Assembly (NCBI RefSeq): GCF_902859725.1
Contig: NZ_CADIJP010000007.1
Span: 62,001 to 126,000 of the forward strand
Direction: 5' to 3'
Origin: Achromobacter mucicolens
GTDB lineage: Bacteria > Pseudomonadota > Gammaproteobacteria > Burkholderiales > Burkholderiaceae_B
Length of the DNA: 64,000 nt
The notes beneath the pieces were generated by a model, which saw nothing but the letters and a program-made list of their open reading frames with translations, was not told the origin of the DNA and ran no database searches. Within the stretch, counting starts at the first letter, position 1. Each line of letters begins with the position of its first letter. Below, piece after piece: positions 43,469 to 51,761 of this stretch. A program made the position numbers and the translations under genes.

Positions 43469-45244
43469 TTACTTCTTGGGCACCGTGTCGTGCGTGACGC
43501 CGGCGCGCAGGAAGTCGAAGTCGACGCCCTGGTCGGCCTGGGTCACGGACTGCAGGAAGAGCTTGCGGTAGCCGCGGTCGGCGGCCGGCCGCGTGATGGG
43601 CTGTGCGGCGGCGCGGCGCGCCAGCTCGGCGTCGTCGACCAGCAGCGCGATTTCGCGCCGGGCCACCGACAGGCGGATGCGGTCGCCGGTCTGCACATAG
43701 GCCAGCGGACCGCCGATGGCGGATTCCGGCGTCACGTGCAGCACGATGGTGCCGGCCGCGGTGCCGCTCATGCGGCCGTCCGAGATCCGGACCATGTCCT
43801 TGACGCCGGCGCGCGCCAGTTTCTTCGGGATGGGCATGTAGCCGGCTTCGGGCATGCCCGGCGCGCCAGTGGGGCCGATGCGCTTGAGCACCAGGATGTC
43901 GTCGGCGGTCACGTCCAGCGCGTCGTCGTCGATGCGGCGCGCCATGTCCTCGGCGTCTTCGAACACCACCGCGCGGCCTTCGTGCTCCATCAGTTGCGGA
44001 TTGGCCGCCGACTGCTTGATGATGGCGCCGCCGGGCGCCAGGTTGCCGCGCAGCACGGCCAGGCCGCCCACCGGATAGATGGGCGCGGCGGCCGTGCGGA
44101 TGACGTCCTGCTTGAAGGGCGGGGGCGCATTGTCCAGCTCTTCGCCCAGCGTGCGGCCGGACACGGTGAGCACGTCCAGATGCAGGAAGGGACGCAGCTC
44201 GCGCAGCAGGGCGGGCATGCCGCCCGCGTCGTGGAAGTCTTCCATGTAGTGCTGGCCCGACGGCTTCAGGTCGACCAGCACGGGCGTCTCGCGGCTGATG
44301 CGGTCCAGGCCGGCCAGGTCGATGTCGATGCCCAGGCGGCCTGCGATGGCGGTCAGGTGGACGATGCCGTTGGTCGACCCGCCGATGGCGAGCAGCACGC
44401 GCAGCGCGTTTTCGATGGACTTGCCGGTCAGGATGCGGTCCGGGGTCAGGCGCGAAGCCGCCATGGCGACGGCGGTGGCGCCGGTGTGCTCGGCCACGCG
44501 CACGCGGTCGGCGGTGACGGCCGGGGCCGAGGCGCCGCCGGACACCATCATGCCCAGCGCTTCGGTGATGCAGGCCATCGTGCTGGCCGTGCCCATGACG
44601 GAACAGGTGCCCACGCTGGCGACGAGCTGGTTGTTCACGTCGGCGATCTCGACGGCGTCGATTTCCTCGGCGCGGTAGCGGCCCCAGTAGCGGCGGCAGT
44701 CGGTGCAGGCGCCGACGCGCTCGCCGCGGTGCGAGCCGGTCAGCATCGACCCGGTGACCAGCTGGATGGCGGGCACGCCGGCCGAGGCGGCGCCCATCAG
44801 TTGCGCGGGCACGGTCTTGTCGCAGCCGCCGATCAGCACGACGGCGTCCATCGGCTGCGCGCGGATCATCTCCTCGGTGTCCATGGACATGAGGTTGCGC
44901 AGGTACATGCTGGTGGGCTGCGAGAAGCTTTCGTGCACCGAGATGGTGGGAAAGTCCATCGGCAGGCCGCCGGCCAGCATGACGCCGCGCTTGACGGCCT
45001 CGATGAGCTGCGGGGCGTTGCCGTGGCAGGGGTTGTAGCTGCTGCCGGTGTTGACGATACCGATGATGGGACGCGCCAGGGCATCGTCCGACAGGCCGGC
45101 GCCCTTGATGAAGGCCTTGCGCAGGAACAGCGAAAAACCCTTGTCGCCGTAATTGGTCAGCCCGCGGGCGACGCCTTGCGCGGTGGCGCTGTCGCTGTCA
45201 AAGGGGCCCTTGCCGGGCTTGCCGCCCTTGGTCTCGTCCGTCAT
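43469..45244 (-). CDS. IlvD/Edd-family dehydratase (probably sugar-acid dehydratase)
   Basis: A 591-residue iron-sulfur dehydratase. Cluster-binding motifs are NPCHGN, GGCDKTVPA and VGTCSVMGTAST. The conserved CTDCRRYWGRYRAEE stretch and the dedicated GntR regulator favour a sugar-acid dehydratase, such as arabinonate/xylonate type, over the biosynthetic dihydroxy-acid dehydratase IlvD. No other branched-chain biosynthesis genes are near. I start at the ATG at 45244; a longer frame lacks family-like sequence. It is divergent from a Bug-family binding protein, which may bind the substrate. Confidence 0.88.
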   Translation of the reverse strand: MTDETKGGKPGKGPFDSDSATAQGVARGLTNYGDKGFSLFLRKAFIKGAGLSDDALARPIIGIVNTGSSYNPCHGNAPQLIEAVKRGVMLAGGLPMDFPTISVHESFSQPTSMYLRNLMSMDTEEMIRAQPMDAVVLIGGCDKTVPAQLMGAASAGVPAIQLVTGSMLTGSHRGERVGACTDCRRYWGRYRAEEIDAVEIADVNNQLVASVGTCSVMGTASTMACITEALGMMVSGGASAPAVTADRVRVAEHTGATAVAMAASRLTPDRILTGKSIENALRVLLAIGGSTNGIVHLTAIAGRLGIDIDLAGLDRISRETPVLVDLKPSGQHYMEDFHDAGGMPALLRELRPFLHLDVLTVSGRTLGEELDNAPPPFKQDVIRTAAAPIYPVGGLAVLRGNLAPGGAIIKQSAANPQLMEHEGRAVVFEDAEDMARRIDDDALDVTADDILVLKRIGPTGAPGMPEAGYMPIPKKLARAGVKDMVRISDGRMSGTAAGTIVLHVTPESAIGGPLAYVQTGDRIRLSVARREIALLVDDAELARRAAAQPITRPAADRGYRKLFLQSVTQADQGVDFDFLRAGVTHDTVPKK

Positions 45245-45337
45245 TTTCAGTCCCGATAATATTATTGATAATCCTGCGGCGTCATCATATCCAGCCCCTT
45301 GCAACGCTCGCAAGCGGTTTGTGCAGATGCCCTCTAT

Positions 45338-45356
45338 TGATCTGAAATGAAGATCA
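45338..45356. promoter_or_regulatory. Candidate GntR operator between the dehydratase and Bug genes
   Basis: A perfect inverted repeat, TGATCT-N7-AGATCA, sits in the 222-bp divergent region, 94 bp from the dehydratase start and 110 bp from the Bug gene start. An outer CTAT/ATAG pair extends the symmetry. FCD-type GntR proteins bind such sites; the assignment is by position. Confidence 0.5.
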
Positions 45357-45466
45357 GTCGATAGAAAAATGGCGATTCTTCAATCAAGCACGGACCCCTA
45401 CACTGGCGCGGTTGACGAACCGGGCGTCCGTTCATTCCTATACCCATCCCGGCTTGGAGAGACCCT

Positions 45467-46462
45467 ATGTCAGACCTGCGTCTGCGGCCGCGCCGCGCCG
45501 TGCTGTTTTCCCTGCTGGCCCTGTGCGCCGGCCTTTCCGCCCCGGCGCATGCCGCCGACGCCTATCCGGACAAGCCGATCCGCATGATCGTGCCTTATCC
45601 GCCCGGAGGCGCCACCGACGTGATCGGCCGCGTGCTCGCGCAGGAATTGACGGGCGCGCTGGGCCAGACCGTGGTGGTGGAAAACCGCGCTGGCGCTGCC
45701 GGCAACATCGGCGCGGACCAGGTCGCCAAGGCCCAGCCCGACGGCTACACGTTGCTGATGGGCGCGCTGACCAGCCACTCCATCAATGCCGCGCTCTACC
45801 GTGGCCGCGTCACGTACGACGTGGAAAAGAGCTTCGCGCCGGTGTCCATCGTCGGCACCGTGCCGCTGGTGTTCGTGGTGAACCCGTCGGTGCAGGCCAA
45901 GACGCTGCCCGAATTCATCGCGCTGGCCAAGTCCAAGCCCGGCTACCTGACCATGGCCTCGGCCGGCAACGGCTCGCCTCAGCATCTGGCCGGCGAAATG
46001 TTCAAGCGCGCGGCGGGCGCCGACATCCTGCACGTGCCTTACAAGGGCAGCGGCCCGGCCATGACCGACCTGATGGGCGGACAGGTGTTGAGCATGATCG
46101 AGACGGTGCCTGCGGCGCAGGCCAACATCAAGGCGGGCAAGCTGCGCGCCCTGGCGGTGACCTCGCCGCAGCGCGTCGATGCGCTGCCCGACGTGCCCAC
46201 CGCCGCCGAGGCCGGCCTGAAGGACTTCGAGGTCAGCTCGATGTTCGGCATCGTGGCGCCGGCCAACACGCCGGCGCCGGTCATCGAGCGCCTGAATGCC
46301 GAGCTCAAGAAGATCCTGGCCAAGCCCGAAGTGAAGGCGTCGCTCCTGAATCAGGGCGCGATCGCCACGTGGACCACGCCCGCCGACGCCGGCGCGCGCG
46401 TGTCGGCCGAAGTGGCGCGCTGGACCAAGGTCATCGATGAGGCGGGTGTGAAGGGCGAATAA
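45467..46462 (+). CDS. Bug/TctC-family periplasmic substrate-binding protein
   Basis: A 331-residue periplasmic protein. A signal peptide ends near residue 30 (APAHAA). The mature part starts YPDKPIRMIVPYPPGGATDV, the typical first beta-strand and ligand loop of Bug proteins, and VENRAGAAGNIG is the second signature. It binds a carboxylate for uptake or sensing. No TctAB genes adjoin it, as is common for the many Bug proteins in Bordetella and Achromobacter. Divergent from the dehydratase-GntR operon, so its ligand may be a sugar acid. Confidence 0.92.
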   Translation: MSDLRLRPRRAVLFSLLALCAGLSAPAHAADAYPDKPIRMIVPYPPGGATDVIGRVLAQELTGALGQTVVVENRAGAAGNIGADQVAKAQPDGYTLLMGALTSHSINAALYRGRVTYDVEKSFAPVSIVGTVPLVFVVNPSVQAKTLPEFIALAKSKPGYLTMASAGNGSPQHLAGEMFKRAAGADILHVPYKGSGPAMTDLMGGQVLSMIETVPAAQANIKAGKLRALAVTSPQRVDALPDVPTAAEAGLKDFEVSSMFGIVAPANTPAPVIERLNAELKKILAKPEVKASLLNQGAIATWTTPADAGARVSAEVARWTKVIDEAGVKGE

Positions 46463-46503
46463 GCCCATTGCCGCGGGTGCCTTGCGCGCCATCGCCGCCA
46501 TGC

Positions 46504-46543
46504 GCCGGAAATCCGCCAAGGGTTTCCGGCGTTGTCGTTTTTG
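46504..46543 (+). terminator. Likely terminator of the Bug gene
   Basis: An eight-base stem GCCGGAAA/TTTCCGGC with an eleven-base loop lies 42 bp past the stop codon and is followed, after a few bases, by a TTTTT run. The loop is large, so the call is moderate. The rest of 46463-46751 shows no gene and probably contains the rpfR promoter. Confidence 0.6.
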
Positions 46544-46751
46544 CGGCTATTGAAAGGAACCGAAATAATCGATTCCCGTCGCACGACGGCTACGCCGGGG
46601 AAACACCTATATTTCAGACAATTGCAAAGCTGCGGGAATGGCTATGCAATAAATCGCAATAAACAGGTTTGCACCGCCGCAAAGGTGGTTGACCCCAAAT
46701 TCAGTAGCCCGTAATGTGTTTCGCGGGCCTTAGGACGGCGGGGGGATACCA

Positions 46752-48749
46752 ATGACTGAGAACCAGGACGAAAAGTCGATCCTGCACACGCATTTCGGTA
46801 CGCAGAGCCCATATTGGCGGTTGTCCGCCGATAGCGATGCGATTGAACTCGCCGCAGTCAAAGGCGCGACCAACATCGCCATGGCCTTGCGCCCGGATCA
46901 GGCCGAGGCCGTGCGCAGCCTGACCGGCATCACGTCCAGCGTGCGCATCGACATCATGCTGTACGGCGATCTGCTGCACCTGCACCTGGTCGGCCGCAAG
47001 ATCAACCCGAACGAATGGGCCGGCACCGCCTCGGCCCACACCGATACCGAATCCGTCGCCAAGGACCTCGTAGAAGGCCTGTCGTTCGCCGAAACGGTGG
47101 TGTCCGAAGCCAATTCGGTCATCGTCATCGTCGACCAGAACGGCCGCGTGCAGCGCTTCAACAAGCTCAGCGAGGAATACACCGGCAAGCGCGAACAGGA
47201 CATCGTGGGCCGCAGCGTCTTCGAGATGTTCATGACGCGCGAAGAAGCCATCGCCTCGCGCCGCAATATTGCCGAGTTCTACAAGCGCGGACAGTCGTAT
47301 GAGGTCGAGCGCACGATCAACACGGTCAAGGGGCCGCGCCTCTTTCTGTTCCGCAACAAGTTCGTCACCAGCGGCAGCGGCGAAAAGCGCGTCTACCTGA
47401 TCTGCTCGGGCACCGACATCACCGAGGAACGCCAGGCGCAGGAGCGCCTGCGTGTGCTTGCCAACACCGACATGCTGACCAACCTGCCCAACCGGCACGC
47501 GATTACGTCGCGGCTGAAGGCAGCGCTGGACGCCGGCCGGGAAGGGCGGGGCGGGGTGCTGTTCCTGGACCTGGACAACTTCAAGCGCATCAACGACCAC
47601 TACGGGCACGGCTTCGGCGACCGGCTGTTGAAAGCCGTGGCCGTCGCCATCTCGAACTGCCTTTCCGATGGCCAGACGCTGGCCCGCCTGGGCGGCGACG
47701 AATTCATCGTGCTGCAGGAAGAGGCGCAGGCCTGGCAGCTGGAGGCCACCGCGCAGCGCATCATCGACCGGCTGCGCGAGCCCTTCCGCCAGGGCCTCAT
47801 CGAGGTCTACACCAGTTGCTCCATCGGCATCGCCATGTATCCCGACCACGGGGCCGACCTGGACAGCGTGGTGCGCAGCGCCGACATCGCCATGTATGTG
47901 GCCAAGGAAGCGGGCCGCCATACGTACCGTGTGTTCCAGCCCGACATGGACCGTCGCAACGCGGACTACGTGTGGCTGGACACCAATCTGCGCAAGGCGC
48001 TGGCCGAGAATCATCTGATGCTGTACTACCAGCCCAAGCTGGTGGGCCGCACCGGCGAGGTGGACGGCGTGGAAGCGCTGGTGCGCTGGCGCTCTCCGGA
48101 GCGCGGCATGGTCGGACCCGACACCTTCATCCCGTATGCCGAGGAGTCGGGCCTCATCTCGCCGCTGGGTGTCTGGGTGATGCGCGAAGCTGCGCGGCAG
48201 GCGGCGGCCTGGAAGCGCGACGGCCTGAACCTGCGCATCGCCATCAACATGTCGGCCCGCCAACTGGACGACAAGGGCGTGGTCAGCGAATTCATGCGGG
48301 CCATCAACGACGCCAGCCTCAATCCCTGCCTTCTCGATATCGAACTGACGGAAAGCTGCCTGATCGACGATGAAGACGCGGCCATCGAACTCATCAAGCA
48401 GTTCCGGCAACTGGGCGCGCGCGTGCACCTGGACGACTTTGGCACGGGCTATTCGTCGCTGTCGCAGCTGGCGCGCATTCCGCTGGACGCGATCAAGCTC
48501 GACGCCAGCTTCGTGCGCGGCGTCAACGAGAATCCGGTGTCGCAGGCGTTGGCGCGCGCCATCGTCGCCGTGGCGCGCACGCTGGAGCTCAAGGTCATCG
48601 CCGAGGGCGTGGAGACCCAGGAAGAAACGGTCTTCCTGGACACCCTGGGCGTGGACGCCAAGCAGGGCTATCTGTACGCCAAGCCCATGCCGGCGGAAGA
48701 GTTCACCGCCTGGCTGGCGCAACGCCGCCGGCTGCATCTCATTGCGTGA
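46752..48749 (+). CDS. rpfR: RpfR-type PAS-GGDEF-EAL cyclic di-GMP phosphodiesterase, DSF receptor
   Basis: A 665-residue cytoplasmic protein. An N-terminal region (1-105) matches the RpfF-interaction domain of RpfR. A PAS domain (about 110-225, binding the fatty-acid signal in the family), a GGDEF domain with intact GGDEF (314-318) and an EAL domain starting EALVRW (441) follow; LDDFGTGYSS and AEGVET are present, so phosphodiesterase activity is likely. The inhibitory RxxD site before GGDEF is absent. Length and order match Burkholderia RpfR and E. coli PdeR. It converges with an rpfF homologue 24 bp away, which settles the assignment over a plain PdeR. Confidence 0.88.
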   Translation: MTENQDEKSILHTHFGTQSPYWRLSADSDAIELAAVKGATNIAMALRPDQAEAVRSLTGITSSVRIDIMLYGDLLHLHLVGRKINPNEWAGTASAHTDTESVAKDLVEGLSFAETVVSEANSVIVIVDQNGRVQRFNKLSEEYTGKREQDIVGRSVFEMFMTREEAIASRRNIAEFYKRGQSYEVERTINTVKGPRLFLFRNKFVTSGSGEKRVYLICSGTDITEERQAQERLRVLANTDMLTNLPNRHAITSRLKAALDAGREGRGGVLFLDLDNFKRINDHYGHGFGDRLLKAVAVAISNCLSDGQTLARLGGDEFIVLQEEAQAWQLEATAQRIIDRLREPFRQGLIEVYTSCSIGIAMYPDHGADLDSVVRSADIAMYVAKEAGRHTYRVFQPDMDRRNADYVWLDTNLRKALAENHLMLYYQPKLVGRTGEVDGVEALVRWRSPERGMVGPDTFIPYAEESGLISPLGVWVMREAARQAAAWKRDGLNLRIAINMSARQLDDKGVVSEFMRAINDASLNPCLLDIELTESCLIDDEDAAIELIKQFRQLGARVHLDDFGTGYSSLSQLARIPLDAIKLDASFVRGVNENPVSQALARAIVAVARTLELKVIAEGVETQEETVFLDTLGVDAKQGYLYAKPMPAEEFTAWLAQRRRLHLIA

Positions 48750-48754
48750 CGCAA

Positions 48755-48772
48755 CCGGCGGCGCGCCGCCGG
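48755..48772. repeat. Palindrome in the rpfR-rpfF convergent gap
   Basis: CCGGCGGCGCGCCGCCGG is an 18-bp perfect palindrome filling most of the 24-bp gap between the two convergent stop codons. It could form a hairpin in both transcripts and limit read-through, but lacks a T-run. Confidence 0.5.
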
Positions 48773-48773
48773 A

Positions 48774-49658
48774 TCAGTGCATGGTGGCCACTTCGGTGGC
48801 CTCTGAGCTGCCTGCCGTGCGGCGGTTCTGCGCCATCACCAGCCGTTCCATGTAGGCGCGGTCCTTCGGATCGATGGAGAAGGCCGCCTCGACCCAATCC
48901 TCGGTGATATCCATCAGTTCGGAACGCGACAGGCTCAGCACGCGCTGGCGGGCGCGCAGCATCGCGCGCATGCCGTTGAGCTTGGGCCGCATCACGTCGA
49001 TGAAGGTGCGGGTGGCCTTGTAGGCATCGCCCGGCTCGAACAGCACGTCCACCAGGCCGCGGCCGTGATACCACTCGGCGGTGTGCGATTCACCGGTGCC
49101 GATCAGCTCTTCGGCCAGCTTCATGCCCGAGCGGCGCGCGACCAGCGAATAGCCGCCCATGCCGGGAAACAGGTTGAACGCCATTTCGGGAAAGCCCATG
49201 CGCGCATTGTTCTGCGCCAGCACGAAGTGGTGGGCCAGCGCGGCCTCGAAGCCGCCGCCCAGCGCGGTGCCTTCGATCATCGCCAGCGAAATGGCGCCGG
49301 TATCGAAACCGCGCGTGGCGGCATGCACGCAGTCCACGCAGGCGCGGGCATAGGCGCGCAGCGCTTCGCGCTTGCCGGTGCGGATGGCCTCGGCGAAAAA
49401 GTTCAGGTCGCCGCCAACGTTGTAGATCTGGGGCACCAGCGAACCGGTGACCCAGAAGTCGATGGGCAGGCCGGAATCCTTGGCGGCGCGCGCCAGGGTC
49501 ATGATCTCGTCGATGAGTTCATGGTTAAAGCACGGGCGCGGTTGCGCGCGCAGCATCATCCACATGACACGGCGACCTTCCTCGTAATACGCGGAGATCT
49601 GCTTCAGATTGCCTGCGGCGGTAAAGGGGTGGCAGTCCGGATGAATGAGTTGATTCAT
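48774..49658 (-). CDS. rpfF: DSF-family signal synthase RpfF
   Basis: A 294-residue crotonase-fold protein. It keeps the two glutamates that define RpfF: E138 in GGGFEAAL and E158 in GFPEMAFNLFPGMG, 20 residues apart as in Xanthomonas RpfF (E141/E161). The IYNVGGDLNFFAEAIR stretch is also typical. RpfF dehydrates 3-hydroxyacyl-ACP and releases a cis-2-unsaturated fatty acid (DSF/BDSF). The adjacent receptor gene rpfR gives the complete signal-response pair. I start at the ATG at 49658; a TTG 21 bp upstream is possible. Chain length of the product cannot be read off. Confidence 0.9.
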   Translation of the reverse strand: MNQLIHPDCHPFTAAGNLKQISAYYEEGRRVMWMMLRAQPRPCFNHELIDEIMTLARAAKDSGLPIDFWVTGSLVPQIYNVGGDLNFFAEAIRTGKREALRAYARACVDCVHAATRGFDTGAISLAMIEGTALGGGFEAALAHHFVLAQNNARMGFPEMAFNLFPGMGGYSLVARRSGMKLAEELIGTGESHTAEWYHGRGLVDVLFEPGDAYKATRTFIDVMRPKLNGMRAMLRARQRVLSLSRSELMDITEDWVEAAFSIDPKDRAYMERLVMAQNRRTAGSSEATEVATMH

Positions 49659-49980
49659 TGCTTTCGTCCAATCGATCAAGGTGAGTCGGAGTACTGCCGG
49701 GTCAGGCTAAACCACGGCTTAGGCACTCCGTCTCATGCAAACCTCGTCCGACTGGCCAGACTTTTCCGTAATGCAAAGTCCCGAGCGCGCGATCGGAAAA
49801 TTTCAAAACCCGCAACGGCCCCTCGGTCCATCGGCCGAGGCGCGCATGGGTAGAACGGATGAGGACAGCAGCAAATATGCGGCGTTCAGCGCCGTGAAAG
49901 AAAAGCCCGGCCGACTGGCCGGGCTCGTGCGTTGGGATGAGAGCGCGCCGCAGGAAGGCGCCGGCGCTGACGAAAAATTT
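49659..49980. other. 322-bp intergenic region upstream of rpfF
   Basis: No convincing gene. It should hold the rpfF promoter near its left end; I see no clear -35/-10 pair. The right part has the terminator of the SDR gene (49897-49925) and a CCTCGG/CCGAGG hairpin near 49822-49842. Confidence 0.5.
49897..49925 (-). terminator. Terminator of the SDR gene
   Basis: A nine-base perfect stem AGCCCGGCC/GGCCGGGCT with a four-base loop is followed, reading leftward, by TTTTCTTTC. It lies 56 bp past the SDR stop codon. Confidence 0.85.
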
Positions 49981-50724
49981 TCAGGCCACGCCGCCATTGG
50001 CGCGCACGATCTGCCCATTTACCCACCCGCTGTCCGGTCCCGCCAGGAACGAGACGATGCCCGCGATGTCATCCGGTTGGCCCAGGCGTTCCAGCGGCGG
50101 CATCTTGGCGTAGTGCTCGATCAGCTCGGGGCTCTTGCCCTTGAAGAACAGCTCGGTGGCGACGGGGCCGGGGGCGACGGCATTCACCCTGATCTGGCGG
50201 CCGCGCAGTTCCTTGGCAAAGACCTGCGTCAGGCTTTCGACGGCGGCCTTGCTGGCGATGTAGACCGAGTAGCCGGGCAGGTTGAGCGCGACGGTGGTGC
50301 TGGACACATTGACGATGCTGCCGCCATCGGCAAGGCGGGCGGCGGCCTCGCGCAGGGTGTTGAAGGTGCCGCGGGTGTTGATGTCGAACGTCCGGTCGTA
50401 CAGATCGTCGCTGGTGTCCGCCAGCGGCTGCACCTGCAGCACGCCCGCGCTGTTGACCAGCACGTCCAGGCGGCCGAATTCGGCCGTGACGGCATCGAAC
50501 ATCGCGCGCACCGCATCCGGCTTGGAGACGTCTGCACGCACCGCGAGGGCGCGGCCCCCGGCCTGGCGGATGTCGGCGGCCAGGGCGTCGGCGTCTGCCG
50601 CGCCGGACGAATAGTTGATGGCGACGGCAAAGCCGTCATTGGCCAGGCGGCGCACGATGGCGGCGCCGATGCCGCGCGATCCGCCCGTGACGAGGGCAAC
50701 ACGCTGGGAAGCTTGGTCGGTCAT
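49981..50724 (-). CDS. SDR-family oxidoreductase (3-oxoacyl-ACP reductase-like)
   Basis: A 247-residue classical short-chain dehydrogenase. The cofactor motif TGGSRGIG is at about 14-21, NSAG near 90, and the catalytic Ser, Tyr and Lys are intact (VSSTT, YIASK). C-terminal NGQIVRANGGVA is typical. Acts on an unknown carbonyl with NADPH. It is divergent from a LysR gene 126 bp away, which probably controls it, and ends in its own terminator, so it is monocistronic. Confidence 0.9.
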   Translation of the reverse strand: MTDQASQRVALVTGGSRGIGAAIVRRLANDGFAVAINYSSGAADADALAADIRQAGGRALAVRADVSKPDAVRAMFDAVTAEFGRLDVLVNSAGVLQVQPLADTSDDLYDRTFDINTRGTFNTLREAAARLADGGSIVNVSSTTVALNLPGYSVYIASKAAVESLTQVFAKELRGRQIRVNAVAPGPVATELFFKGKSPELIEHYAKMPPLERLGQPDDIAGIVSFLAGPDSGWVNGQIVRANGGVA

Positions 50725-50780
50725 GGGATCTCTCCGTGAAGGGGTGAGGCGTATGATCGACTATTCCGTTCGAAAGATAA

Positions 50781-50798
50781 TTAGCCTGCGTTTGCTAA
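50781..50798. promoter_or_regulatory. Candidate LysR binding site
   Basis: The inverted repeat TTAGC-N8-GCTAA lies midway between the divergent SDR and LysR genes. It is AT-rich relative to its surroundings and flanked by two GATAATT-like stretches. Assignment to the adjacent LysR protein is by position. Confidence 0.4.
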
Positions 50799-50849
50799 GA
50801 TAATTTCATTTGCTTTAACAATAGGCCTGCGTGGCAGGTAGCCAAAGGC

Positions 50850-51761
50850 ATGGATCGATTCCAGGAAATGCAGGTATTCGTGCGCATTGCGGAGCGCGGC
50901 AGTTTTACCAAGGCCTCCGATGACCTGCGCATTCCGCGCGCCACGGTGACCAACCTGATCAAGCGCATGGAAGCCCGGTTGGGCGCGCGCCTGCTCGAGC
51001 GCACCACGCGCCAGGTGCGGCTGACGCACGACGGCGAGGCCCACTACCGGCGGTGCGTGCGGCTGCTGGCCGACCTGGAGGAGGCCGATGGGGCGTTCCT
51101 GGATACGGCTCCCAAGGGGCTGCTCCGGGTCAATGCGCAGGGCACGCTTGCCCGCTTTTTCGTGATGCCCGGCCTGCCGGACTTTCTGAAGCGCTATCCC
51201 GACATTGCCCTGCATTTGGGCGAAGACGACCGGCTGGTGGATCTGGTGCGCGAAGGCGTGGACTGCGTGCTGCGGGCGGGCGTGCTGCAGGATTCGACGC
51301 TTGTCGGTCGCACGATCGCGCAGATGCCGCAGGTGACGGTGGCCAGTCCCGCGTACCTGGCTCGACATGGCATGCCGGACAGCGTGCAGGCGCTGGAAAA
51401 GCACCTGGCCGTGGACTACGTGTCCAGCGCCACGGGCCGCGCGGCGCCGCTGGATTTTTGGATCGATGGGCGCATCGTGCAGGTGCGCCCGCGCGCGGTT
51501 GTCAGCGTGAGCGGCGCCGAGCTTTACACCAGCGCGGCATTGGCGGGCCTGGGAATGGTGCAGGTGCCGCGCTATCGCGTGGAACGCGAACTGGCGGCGG
51601 GGCACTTGAAGATCGTGCTGCCCCACGCGCCGCCCGCCCCGATGCCGGTGTCGGTGTTGACGCCGCAGAACCGGCAGGTGCCGGCGCGGGTGCGCGTGTT
51701 CACGCAGTGGCTGGCGGGCGTGTTTGCCGCCGCCTTCGATCAGACGATGCCGGTCAGGTAG
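50850..51761 (+). CDS. LysR-family transcriptional regulator
   Basis: A 303-residue LysR-type protein of the CrgA/AaeR-like branch. The helix-turn-helix includes FTKASDDLRIPRATVTNLIK (about 20-39). The effector domain begins near residue 90 (GLLRVNAQGTLARFFVMP). It is divergent from the SDR gene and its last 22 bp overlap the convergent GntP permease gene. Confidence 0.9.
   Translation: MDRFQEMQVFVRIAERGSFTKASDDLRIPRATVTNLIKRMEARLGARLLERTTRQVRLTHDGEAHYRRCVRLLADLEEADGAFLDTAPKGLLRVNAQGTLARFFVMPGLPDFLKRYPDIALHLGEDDRLVDLVREGVDCVLRAGVLQDSTLVGRTIAQMPQVTVASPAYLARHGMPDSVQALEKHLAVDYVSSATGRAAPLDFWIDGRIVQVRPRAVVSVSGAELYTSAALAGLGMVQVPRYRVERELAAGHLKIVLPHAPPAPMPVSVLTPQNRQVPARVRVFTQWLAGVFAAAFDQTMPVR

Noticed and set aside
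43469-45244. Biosynthetic dihydroxy-acid dehydratase ilvD
   Set aside because: Its own GntR regulator and divergent Bug protein, and the lack of other isoleucine-valine genes, favour a catabolic sugar-acid dehydratase, so I did not give the symbol ilvD.
46701-48737. Long leftward open frame opposite rpfR
   Set aside because: Antisense to a four-domain protein with intact motifs; composition is shadow-like.
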